A stretch of DNA of 64,000 nucleotides from Streptomyces sp. NBC_01237. GTDB taxonomy: Bacteria > Actinomycetota > Actinomycetes > Streptomycetales > Streptomycetaceae. Position 1 is the stretch's first letter; each line of letters starts with the position of its first letter. Under the pieces are notes generated by a model, which had not been told where the DNA came from, made no database searches, and saw nothing but the letters and a program-made list of their open reading frames with translations. Made by a program: the position numbers and the translations under genes. Location: NCBI RefSeq assembly GCF_035917275.1, contig NZ_CP108508.1:6882001-6946000 (forward strand), given 5' to 3'. Shown here piece after piece: positions 17,801 to 24,369 of this stretch.

Positions 17801-17992
17801 TTGGCGGAACGGATGCGCGTGCTGCGGGAGTTCCCGACGCTGTCCGCCGCACGGGCACGCCGGGCCGCCGAGGACGCCGGGCATGCTGCCAGGGCCGTGT
17901 ACGCCGACGCGGTGTCGGAGTACACGGCCCTGGAGAGCGCTGAGTTGAGGGCGGCGGCGCTGCGCGCGATCAGCGCACCGGCTCGCGATTGA
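14825..17992 (+). CDS. SARP/AfsR-type transcriptional activator with NB-ARC ATPase domain
   Basis: A 1055-residue regulator with the layout of large SARPs such as AfsR. Residues 1-90 are an OmpR-like winged helix (LWPEVLPERPGKAVQVLVSR). A bacterial transcriptional activation domain follows at about 95-245, then an NB-ARC ATPase with P-loop GPGGLGKT (about 280-287) and Walker B VMLVLDNCE (about 356), and a long alpha-helical, TPR-like C-terminus. SARPs bind 11-bp-spaced direct repeats and activate secondary-metabolite or resistance genes. Such repeats lie at the promoter of the facing drrA gene. The last 23 bp overlap the 3' end of the converging permease gene. Confidence 0.92.
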   Translation: MTSELILLPRVAYRGQEITAPRLRGLLALLAVDLRAGCSVGRLVEGLWPEVLPERPGKAVQVLVSRVRSQLGAELIVSTPTGYRLALDEAQVDSSALLLREAAGVERARKGDHGGALEEAEAGLDLWDGVVAAGVGEELRDPVVALRTARATAHRGLGRTRALALARVGRREEAAGPLAELAGELPRDEEVLAELLRCEAVTAGPAGALRRYDAYRRGLRHELGTDPGAGLKAVHQELLRAEAPVVRHGVPHEPNPLLGRESDIAAVAGLLRTSRVVTVTGPGGLGKTRLAYAVGRAAEQRVVHFVPLAGVTADDDVAGEVASALGVGVGLGERLHFAGGGDLVGAMVGALGSGPVMLVLDNCEQVVHGAADLVRALVSRSRELRVLATSRAPLGLTSESLYALPVLTLATSVELFGQRARSVRPDVELPAATVAGLCRHLDGLPLAVELAAARVRVLPVAEIGRRLRDRFALLRGGARDAPERHRTLHAVVEWSWNLLEPEGRAALRALSVFPGGFTEDAAEHVITGRGEGEALFLLEQLADQSLIKAAETTSGMRFHMLETVREFSAARRAQAGEEEAVTLGFLAWARAFGRTHHDALFSDDPLPSWGRIRAEQDNLVLALRHALARADGPTTAALTAVLSSLWATDFNHPRLAALAAETGGPLSRFHPGPEDVETARSAAAVCAAALFMNHGPHAVRQLVTLRRLPPAAPDTLQRALAVVLCATPDVRPPDYARLRELCAADEPLVAGLAECAASYVWEYENDVERALASARRTLDALGTLRNPAMQTLSHGRISDLCLQTEQGTEAHRHLRAALGALDRFEGLSDSIGIRWGLVLACLQRGDVDEAEYWLEQAVLDQHPEASEDFFTPDLAARAEIALARGQTGAGLELWRQAVERMRAGRPPQATDQFVDPWSLEVQSAALAAHAQHGRLELLGELPVQLREGLRALLDVRPGTQSPEKLPVYGTVLRALGLAGLSRGDISAVRLMALAERMRVLREFPTLSAARARRAAEDAGHAARAVYADAVSEYTALESAELRAAALRAISAPARD

Positions 17993-18761
17993 ACTGCGCC
18001 GTCGACCAGAGGAAGCCCAGCACGGTCAGACCCGCGCACCAGGCGACGGCCAGCCATCCGTTGTCGCCGATCCGGCTGCCCAGCAGCAGCCCGCGCAGGG
18101 TCTCGATGGCGGGGGAGAAGGGCTGGTACTCCGCGAACCAGCGGAACCAGCCCGGCATGGCGTCCACCGGCACGAACGCGCTGGACAGCAACGGCAGCAT
18201 CATCAGCGGCAGGGCGTTGTTGCTCGCGCCGTCGGGCGTCGGGCCGACCAGACCGAGACCGACGGCGATCCAGGTCAGTGCCAGGCTGACCATGGTCAGC
18301 AGGCCGGCCGCCGCGATCCACTCCACCACGGTGGCCTCGGGGCGGAATCCGATGGCGAGGCCGACGCCCAGCACCAGCACCAGGGCCATGAGCGTTTGCA
18401 CCACACTGCCGACGACATGTCCGATCAGCACGGAAGCGCGGGAGATCGCCATCGTGCGGAAGCGGGCGATGATGCCCGTAGTCATGTCGATGCAGACGGA
18501 CACGGCGGTGCCGACGGAGGTTCCGCCGATGGTCATCAGCAGGATGCCGGGGACGAGGTAGGCGATGTACTCGGCGCGGTCCGCTCCGCCGCCGGAGATG
18601 CCGGCGCTCATCACATCGCCGAAGACGTAGACGAAGAGCAGCAGCAGGACGATCGGCGTGAGCAGGACGTTGAGGGTGAGGGAGGGGTAGCGCCGCGCGT
18701 GCAGGAGGTTGCGGCGCAGCATGGTGGACGAGTCGCGCACGGTGAGGGACAGGGTGCTCAT
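17970..18761 (-). CDS. DrrB-type ABC transporter permease
   Basis: A 263-residue ABC-2 type membrane protein with six hydrophobic helices, like the DrrB partner in daunorubicin export. The conserved C-terminal region around LPLLSSAFVPVDAMPGWFRWFAEYQPFSPAIETLRGLLLG is intact. I chose ATG 18761, which overlaps the stop of the ATPase gene by four bases (ATGA), so the two subunits are translationally coupled. It probably exports a hydrophobic drug or lipid-like metabolite. The 3' end overlaps the SARP gene tail-to-tail by 23 bp. Confidence 0.92.
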   Translation of the reverse strand: MSTLSLTVRDSSTMLRRNLLHARRYPSLTLNVLLTPIVLLLLFVYVFGDVMSAGISGGGADRAEYIAYLVPGILLMTIGGTSVGTAVSVCIDMTTGIIARFRTMAISRASVLIGHVVGSVVQTLMALVLVLGVGLAIGFRPEATVVEWIAAAGLLTMVSLALTWIAVGLGLVGPTPDGASNNALPLMMLPLLSSAFVPVDAMPGWFRWFAEYQPFSPAIETLRGLLLGSRIGDNGWLAVAWCAGLTVLGFLWSTAQFNREPVR

Positions 18762-19768
18762 CGGGCGGTCTCCTTGGCGGCGCGCGTGGCGGCTGCGGTG
18801 GTTGTGGTGGGCGCTGTGGGTGCGCCGGACGCGGCGGGATGGCCGGTCAGGGCGAAGAACACGTCGTCGAGGTCGGGGGTGTGCACGGTCAGCTCGTCGG
18901 CCTCGATGCCGGCCGTGTCGAGCCCGTCGAGGATGGCGCGCAGCTCGCGTTGGCTGCCGCCGCTGGGGATGGTCAAGGAGAGTGATTCCTCGTCCCGGGT
19001 GGCGCCGCGCAAGGCGTCGGCCGCGTGTTCGTACGCCTGCGGCCCGGCGAACCGCAGCCGGACATGCCCGCCCGGAACGAGCCGCTTGAGCTCCCCGGCG
19101 GTGCCCTGGGCGACGATCTTGCCGCCGTGGAGAACGGCGATACGGTCGGCGAGCTGGTCGGCCTCCTCCAGATACTGGGTGGTGAGGAAGACCGTGACAC
19201 CCCCGGCGACGAGCTCGCGGATGATGTTCCACATGCCGTGCCGACTGCGTGGGTCGAGGCCGGTGGTCGGCTCGTCGAGGAAGATGATCCGCGGGCTGCC
19301 GACCAGGGTCATGGCGAGATCGAGACGGCGGCGCATACCGCCGGAGTAGGTGGCAGCGGGTTTCTTCGCGGCCTCGGTCAGATCGAAGCGCTCCAGCAAC
19401 TCGGCCGCTACCCGGCGGCCTTCACCACGGGGAAGATGGTGCAGGTCCGCCATCAGGAGCATGTTCTCCTCGCCGGTGATCATGTCGTCCACCGCGGAGA
19501 ACTGCCCGGTGACACCGATCGCGGCGCGCACCGCCCGCGGCTCGACGGCAAGGTCGTGCCCGGCCACCCGCAGCACGCCGGCGTCGGCGGAGATGAGCGT
19601 GGAGAGGATCTGGACCGCGGTTGTCTTGCCGGCGCCGTTGGGCCCGAGGAGAGAGAAGACCGTGCCCGCGGGTACGTGGAGGTCGACGCCGTCGAGGACG
19701 GTCTTCTCGCCGTAGGACCTGCGCAACCCGGTTGCTGAGATGGCGAGTTCGTCGGTCGTTTTCGTCAT
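18758..19768 (-). CDS. DrrA-type ABC transporter ATP-binding protein
   Basis: A 336-residue ATPase of the daunorubicin-resistance family. Walker A is GPNGAGKT (residues 42-49), the signature is YSGGMRRRLDLA and Walker B is IIFLDEPTTGLD; a C-terminal DUF4162-like tail ends near TVHTPDLDDVFFALTG. I prefer ATG 19768. A GTG at 19801 is in frame but lies within the regulatory repeats. Its promoter carries three 11-bp-spaced direct repeats of the kind bound by SARPs, so the SARP encoded at 14825-17992 probably controls it. The substrate is unknown. Confidence 0.93.
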   Translation of the reverse strand: MTKTTDELAISATGLRRSYGEKTVLDGVDLHVPAGTVFSLLGPNGAGKTTAVQILSTLISADAGVLRVAGHDLAVEPRAVRAAIGVTGQFSAVDDMITGEENMLLMADLHHLPRGEGRRVAAELLERFDLTEAAKKPAATYSGGMRRRLDLAMTLVGSPRIIFLDEPTTGLDPRSRHGMWNIIRELVAGGVTVFLTTQYLEEADQLADRIAVLHGGKIVAQGTAGELKRLVPGGHVRLRFAGPQAYEHAADALRGATRDEESLSLTIPSGGSQRELRAILDGLDTAGIEADELTVHTPDLDDVFFALTGHPAASGAPTAPTTTTAAATRAAKETAR

Positions 19769-19789
19769 GCCGCAGAGCTTGGGTCCGAG

Positions 19790-19820
19790 CGGGTTCACCA
19801 CGGTTTCAGTGCGGTTTCAG
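19790..19820 (-). promoter_or_regulatory. SARP-type direct repeats upstream of drrA
   Basis: On the minus strand CTGAAACCG, CTGAAACCG and GTGAACCCG follow each other at exactly 11-bp intervals (19820, 19809, 19798). One-turn spacing of short direct repeats is the hallmark of SARP binding sites. A clear -10 element is not visible before ATG 19768. Confidence 0.6.
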
Positions 19821-19947
19821 CCTCTCCGGGATGCCTCTCCGGGATTCGCCCTACGAGGGCCTCTCCGCCGGCTGCCGGGCGGTCGAGGGTGAGGCGCTGA
19901 CGTCGCTGGAGGCTCCGGCCGCGGATGCCGAGGCGGTGACGGTGTGG

Positions 19948-20262
19948 TCAGGCCCGGCCCGTTTCGAAGTGGCTCACCTTGCCGTCGGTGACGGTGAAGC
20001 TCCACCGGGTCCGCATGCTTCCCCAGGTGGAATTGGTGTAGACGGCGGTCAGGGAAAGCCCGTCGTCCGACAGGCTCTCGACGTCCAGGTGGCCGTTCGC
20101 GGAGAAGATCTCCTTCTCCGTCCAGGCGTCCAGGTCGCGGTCGGTGCCGTCGTCGGACATGGTGGCGTTCTCGGTCAGGGCGGTGAAGAACGCCTTCTTG
20201 TCACCGGAGTTGATCGCCGCGACGAAGGCGGCTATGGCGGGGTCCGTGAGCTGCACAGTCAT
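19948..20262 (-). CDS. NTF2/SnoaL-like small protein
   Basis: A 104-residue protein starting at ATG 20262. The pattern AAFVAAINSGDKKAFFTALTENATMSDDGTDRDLDAWTEKEIF followed by strands ending TVTDGKVSHFETG is the compact cone-shaped NTF2-like fold. Members include SnoaL cyclases, ketosteroid isomerases and many proteins with no known reaction. The catalytic set cannot be assigned from sequence alone. It lies downstream of the P450/ferredoxin operon in the same direction with a 281-bp gap, so it may be separately transcribed. Confidence 0.75.
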   Translation of the reverse strand: MTVQLTDPAIAAFVAAINSGDKKAFFTALTENATMSDDGTDRDLDAWTEKEIFSANGHLDVESLSDDGLSLTAVYTNSTWGSMRTRWSFTVTDGKVSHFETGRA

Positions 20263-20543
20263 GATGACCTCCACAGGGGAATCGGCGTGGGCCGCGCCGG
20301 TCAGCCGGTGGAGTCGCCAGCCGGTGACGAGCTGCTGCCGTCCACGCACCGCACGTGAGGCTCGACGGGCGAAACGCTCACCGCACCAGTATCGGCCCTC
20401 ACCGCACCGGCGGCCTGTCGGCCTGTCGGTGTGTGTCGGCCGGAGGCGGTCGGCCGTTGTGCTCGCCGACCGCCTCACCGCCTCCACCGTCCACGGTTCG
20501 GGCAGGTCAGGGCCTTGGTTCCATCGACCGGCCCGCTGCGGGG

Positions 20544-20738
20544 CTACTCCTCCACGTGGATGGCCAGCGCCGGGCAGACGGCGGCCGCGTGGCGGACGTC
20601 GGGGGCGTCCGCCGTGGAGGGGGTGTCATCCAGGAGTACGGCGATGCCGTCCTCCTCGCGCTGGTCGAAGACGTCGGGGGCCGCCATGACGCACTGGCCC
20701 GAGGCGACGCACTTGTCCTGTTCGAGGGTGACTTTCAC
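20544..20738 (-). CDS. [3Fe-4S] ferredoxin
   Basis: A 64-residue single-cluster ferredoxin of the type that feeds electrons to actinomycete P450s. Cluster ligands are visible as CVASGQC near residues 10-16 and CP near the C-terminus (AAVCPALAIHVEE). The start is GTG 20738, preceded by CCAAGGAGC. It follows the P450 gene by 59 bp in the same direction, so it is the likely redox partner. It is the intact counterpart of the decayed ferredoxin gene at 23224-23454. Confidence 0.92.
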   Translation of the reverse strand: MKVTLEQDKCVASGQCVMAAPDVFDQREEDGIAVLLDDTPSTADAPDVRHAAAVCPALAIHVEE

Positions 20739-20797
20739 TGTGCTCCTTGGGGGAGGGACGGGGAGGGGAGATGTGAGGGTCGTGGGGCGGTGGCGGA

Positions 20798-22021
20798 TCA
20801 CCAGGTGACAGGGAGTTCGTACACGCCGTACACAGAGCCGTCGTGCTTGAACGGGATGTCGTTCAGTTCCGCCGCGAGCCGCAGGGCGGGGATGCGCCGG
20901 TAGAGGGTGCCGTAGACGACCTGGAGTTCCATCCGGGCCAGCGGCTGGCCCAGGCACTGGTGGACGCCGAAGCCGAACGCCACGTGGTGGCGGGCGTCGC
21001 GGTGGATGTCCAGGTGGTCGGGGTCGGTGAAGGCGTTTGGGTCGCGGTTGCCGATGTCGTTGGGGATGACCAGCCCGTCGCCGGCCCTGACGAGCTGCCC
21101 GGCGACCGCGATGTCCTCCAATGCCACCCGGCGTCGTCCGCTGTGGGTGATGTGCAGGTAGCGCAGCAGTTCCTCGACCGCTCCGGCCACGAGCTTCGGG
21201 TCCCGCGTCTCACGCAGCGCGGCCAGTTGCTCGGGGTGCTGGAGCAGGGCGAGCGTGCCGAGCGCGATCATGTTCGCCGTGGTCTCGTGACCGGCGATGA
21301 GCAGCAGCACCCCGGTGCGCGCGGCTTCCGACTGGGACAGTTCGCCCTTGTTGACGCGCTCGGCGAGGCCGGAGAGCAGGTCCTGTGCGGGGCATTCCCG
21401 CTTCCGTGACATCAGACCGTCGAGGTAGTCGGTCAGCCGTCCCAGAGCGGCGCCGCGCTCTTCCATGGTCGAGTGGCGATTGATGATCGTCCTGCTGTTG
21501 TCCTGGAAGAAGTCGTGGTCCGCGTACGGCACTCCGAGCAGTTCGCAGATGACGAGGGAGGGGACCGGCAGGGCGAACGTCTCGACCAGGTCCACCGGAC
21601 GGGGGCCGTCGAGCAGGCCGTCGATGAGGTCGTCCACGATCTGCTGCACCCTCGGGCGGAGGGCCTCGACCCGTTTGATCGTGAAGGGGGCGGTGACCAT
21701 GCGGCGCAGGCGGGCGTGTTCCGGGTCGTCCATCAGGATGAAGCCGATGCTGTTGGTCCTGCCGGCCGCCGGGCTCGGGTAGCCGGGCCGGGTGATGTCG
21801 GCGCTCACCCGGGGGTCGGCCATGAGCGCCCGCTGCTCGGTGTACCGGGTCACCAGCCACGGTGTGCTGCCGTCCCAGAGCCGGACCTTGGTGAGGGGCC
21901 CGGCCTCCTGCTGTTCCCGCAGGGCCGGTGGCGGGTCGAACGGGCATCCGGCGGCGCGGGGCATCGGGAATTCGGGGATCTCGGCCGCGTGCTGCCCGGC
22001 CGAGGTCGGAGTCTGAGCCAT
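20798..22021 (-). CDS. Cytochrome P450, CYP105-like
   Basis: A soluble 407-residue monooxygenase. The oxygen-activating I-helix motif is AGHETT, the ExxR motif lies in VEELLRYL, and the heme loop is FGFGVHQCLGQPLAR with the cysteine ligand near residue 355. The sequence style (HHVAFGFGVHQCLGQ, IPNDIGNRDP) is that of the CYP105 family, whose members oxidise macrolides, vitamin D and xenobiotics. It lies in an operon with a reductase upstream and a ferredoxin downstream, giving a full electron chain. The substrate is unknown; the divergent TetR/MFS pair hints at a toxic or signalling compound. Confidence 0.95.
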   Translation of the reverse strand: MAQTPTSAGQHAAEIPEFPMPRAAGCPFDPPPALREQQEAGPLTKVRLWDGSTPWLVTRYTEQRALMADPRVSADITRPGYPSPAAGRTNSIGFILMDDPEHARLRRMVTAPFTIKRVEALRPRVQQIVDDLIDGLLDGPRPVDLVETFALPVPSLVICELLGVPYADHDFFQDNSRTIINRHSTMEERGAALGRLTDYLDGLMSRKRECPAQDLLSGLAERVNKGELSQSEAARTGVLLLIAGHETTANMIALGTLALLQHPEQLAALRETRDPKLVAGAVEELLRYLHITHSGRRRVALEDIAVAGQLVRAGDGLVIPNDIGNRDPNAFTDPDHLDIHRDARHHVAFGFGVHQCLGQPLARMELQVVYGTLYRRIPALRLAAELNDIPFKHDGSVYGVYELPVTW

Positions 22022-22039
22022 GACGTCCCTTCGTGGGGG

Positions 22040-23227
22040 TTACGGTGCCGTGGAGGCGGCGTGCGCGTCCACGAGGCGCTGTCGTCGTAGTCGCGCCTGT
22101 TTGGGCATGTTCCAGCCGAGTACGCCGATGACGGCCCCGCCCCGGTGGTAGAGCGCGACGAAGCGGTCCTCGGTCATGTCGCCGTCGGTGACGGTGAGTT
22201 CGGCGTCGGCGGAGGGTGCTCCGTACACCTGGATCCTGGTGGTGAACTGGTCGGTCCAGACGTAGGGGATCGGGCGGTAGGGCCGGTCGTCGCCGAGGAT
22301 GGTGCGGGCGACGGCCATGGCCTGCTCGGTGGCGTTGGTGCGGTTCTCCAGGCGCTGGAGCGTGCCGAGCGCGTCGTGGTGCCGGCGCGCCACGTCACCG
22401 GCCGCGTAGATGCCGTCGGCGGCCCGGCACCGGGAGTCGCACACCAGGCCGTTGTCGACGCGGAGGCCGCTGCCGGCCAGCCACGCGGTGTTGGGTGTCG
22501 CGCCGATGGCCACCACGGCCACCTCGGCCGACAGGGTCTCGCCGGAGCCGAGAAGGACCCCGGTGACGCGTCCCCCGGCGGCTCTCAGGCCGCGTACCCC
22601 GGTGCCGGGCAACAGACGTACACCGTGGTGGGTGTGGAGGCGGGCCGGCTTCTCGGCTACGAGTGGCCCCAACTGAGCGGTCATCGGGGCAGGTTGGGGG
22701 CCCACCAGCGTGACGTTCACTCCCATGGCGCTTGCCGTGGCGGCGATTTCGGTGCCGAGCACGCCATCACCGACGACGACGAGACGTGTGCCGGGCGTCA
22801 GCTCGGCGCGCAGGGCGAGCGCGTCGTCGAGGGTGCGCAGCACGTGCGCCCCCGCCAGGTCCGCCCGGCCGGGAAGGAGCAGGGGGCTCAGGCCGGTGGC
22901 GATGACGACGGCATCCGCACGCAGTGTCCGCCCGGCAGCCGTGCGGACCGACCTGGTCGCGGTGTCCAGTGCGACGGCGGGGGAGCCGAGGATGATCTCG
23001 GCCTCCAGTCGCGCCTGCGACTCCCTGGGGCGCGGCAGGGTGGCGCGTTCGGGTTCCCAGTGGCCGGACAGCACCTGCTTGGAGAGCGGAGGCCGGTCGT
23101 AGGGCGGGTGCCGCTCGGCTCCGACGACGGTGAGCTCGCCCGGGTAGCCGAGGCGGCGCAGCGTTTCCGCCGTGGTGAGTCCCGCCGCGGAGGCGCCGAC
23201 CACCAAGACACTGCCGGGAGCCTTCAT
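22040..23227 (-). CDS. FAD/NAD(P)H-dependent ferredoxin reductase
   Basis: A 395-residue flavoprotein of the rubredoxin/Rieske-ferredoxin reductase group. The first dinucleotide motif is VVGASAAGLTTAE (FAD), the second is VVVGDGVLGTEIAATA (NAD(P)H), and the late FAD motif is DGIYAAGDVA. It also has PPYDRPPLSKQVL, typical of P450 reductase partners. It would pass electrons from NAD(P)H to the ferredoxin and on to the P450 18 bp downstream. Its ATG overlaps the TGA of the upstream ferredoxin-like gene by four bases. Confidence 0.94.
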   Translation of the reverse strand: MKAPGSVLVVGASAAGLTTAETLRRLGYPGELTVVGAERHPPYDRPPLSKQVLSGHWEPERATLPRPRESQARLEAEIILGSPAVALDTATRSVRTAAGRTLRADAVVIATGLSPLLLPGRADLAGAHVLRTLDDALALRAELTPGTRLVVVGDGVLGTEIAATASAMGVNVTLVGPQPAPMTAQLGPLVAEKPARLHTHHGVRLLPGTGVRGLRAAGGRVTGVLLGSGETLSAEVAVVAIGATPNTAWLAGSGLRVDNGLVCDSRCRAADGIYAAGDVARRHHDALGTLQRLENRTNATEQAMAVARTILGDDRPYRPIPYVWTDQFTTRIQVYGAPSADAELTVTDGDMTEDRFVALYHRGGAVIGVLGWNMPKQARLRRQRLVDAHAASTAP

Positions 23228-23454
23228 GAGGCGGATACCGCAGGTGCGGGGCGGACATGCGCGGCCTCGTCATGCACCGACTCCCGTAACGCCCCTGCTG
23301 GTTGAGCGCCCAGCAGGATGCCGGTGCCGGTGCCGGTGCCGGTGCCTATGCCTATGCCTGTGCCGTCGTCGTCGCACCGGCCGAAATCGTCCGGTGCGAT
23401 CGGGGCGCGGCTGCCGGTACCGCAGCGGGCGCCTTCGTCCACGGTCACTTTCAT
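23224..23454 (-). CDS. Decayed ferredoxin-like protein, all cluster cysteines lost
   Basis: A 76-residue frame that aligns with P450 ferredoxins at its start (MKVTVDEGARCGTGS) and in the IAPDDFG and DDDG segments. The three ligand cysteines are replaced by arginine: residue 10 (CGC), residue 16 (CGC) and the terminal VCP (now VRP, CGC). Each is one T-to-C change from TGC. A run of Gly-Thr/Gly-Ile from a hexamer repeat interrupts the middle. One in-frame TTA codon (23287-23289) would make it bldA-dependent. The frame is open and still coupled to the reductase by an ATGA overlap, so it may persist only as a translation leader. It should not bind a cluster. Confidence 0.8.
   Translation of the reverse strand: MKVTVDEGARCGTGSRAPIAPDDFGRCDDDGTGIGIGTGTGTGTGILLGAQPAGALRESVHDEAAHVRPAPAVSAS
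23319..23364 (+). repeat. Hexamer tandem repeat TGCCGG inside the ferredoxin relic
   Basis: TGCCGG is repeated four times, then TGCCTA twice, TGCCTG once and a partial TGCC. Six-base units keep the reading frame and encode Gly-Thr/Gly-Ile on the minus strand. Confidence 0.92.
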
Positions 23455-23520
23455 GGGGCTCCTCGGCAGGAGGGCATGGGCCGGCCCCGTGGAGGGGGCT
23501 CAGCCCGCGAACAGGTGGCT

Positions 23521-24168
23521 TCAGCGGTCGGGTGTCACCGGGGCGAGCCAGATCGCGGTGATCGCGTCGATGAGGCCGGTGGCGTACGCGTGCCAGGTGG
23601 GGCGGGCGGTGTGGGTGCCGTCGGCGAGAGCGCGCTCACGTTCGGCGAGCATGTGCACCAACAGGTTGCGGGCCATGTCGCCGCGCTCGATCCGCACCGG
23701 GAGCGGCAGGTCGGGCAGGCACCGGTTGAGTCCGTCCAGGGTTCGCTGGATCGACGGTCCGAACGTCTCGTCGACCATCACCTCTCGCAGCACCGGATCG
23801 GTCATCAGCTGCGCGCCGAACCGTGCGTACCAGGTCGGGTAGGGGAGCTCCGTCAGATGCTCGGTACCCGGGCACACCAGACAGGCCACCCAGTCCCGTA
23901 CGTCGGTGGAGTCCCCGGTCTCGTCGAGCATGCGCCGGCGCAGCGCGTCCATCGGCTCGCTGTGCCTGCGGACGATCGCCCGCAGGAGGTCGGTCTTGGT
24001 GCCGAAGTGGTAGCCGACGGCGGCGTTGTTGCCCTGCCCGGCGGCTTCGCTGATCTGGCGGTTCGACACGGCGAACACACCATGCTCGGCGAAGAGCCTC
24101 TCGGCCACGTCGAGGATCGCTTCCTTGGTTCCGTCGGCCCGTTGGGAACGGGCGGTTCTGCCGGTCAT
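23521..24168 (-). CDS. TetR-family transcriptional regulator
   Basis: A 215-residue repressor with an N-terminal helix-turn-helix (about residues 15-60; VSNRQISEAAGQGNNAAVGYHFGTKTDLLRA) and a helical ligand-binding domain. I chose ATG 24168 with GAGG eight bases upstream over GTG 24177. It is divergent from an MFS transporter gene and points toward the P450 operon. A palindrome in the intergenic region is the likely operator, so it probably controls both the exporter and the P450 genes. The ligand is unknown. Confidence 0.92.
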   Translation of the reverse strand: MTGRTARSQRADGTKEAILDVAERLFAEHGVFAVSNRQISEAAGQGNNAAVGYHFGTKTDLLRAIVRRHSEPMDALRRRMLDETGDSTDVRDWVACLVCPGTEHLTELPYPTWYARFGAQLMTDPVLREVMVDETFGPSIQRTLDGLNRCLPDLPLPVRIERGDMARNLLVHMLAERERALADGTHTARPTWHAYATGLIDAITAIWLAPVTPDR

Positions 24169-24282
24169 GGTCACCACCTCACGGGGAGTTCACGAAGTAC
24201 GACGACGGCCGGACTCCGGGCTGCCCGTCTCCGGGGCGCTGGGGCTCCGGCGTACGTAACCAGTGAAGGCAGCTTGCTAACG

Positions 24283-24302
24283 TAAGTCAAGCGAGTGACT
24301 TA
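24283..24302. promoter_or_regulatory. TetR operator candidate
   Basis: TAAGTCA-N6-TGACTTA is a perfect inverted repeat in the 201-bp space between the divergent tetR and MFS genes. A TTGACT -35-like hexamer on the minus strand lies inside it. Confidence 0.65.
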
Positions 24303-24369
24303 AATCGGTCCACGGGCGCCGCCCCACGTCATGGGTGCGGGCCCGACACGCAGGAACGCGGAGGTATCT

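Noticed and set aside
19769..19801. GTG 19801 as start of drrA
   Set aside because: It would put the coding sequence inside the SARP-like repeats; family similarity begins after ATG 19768.
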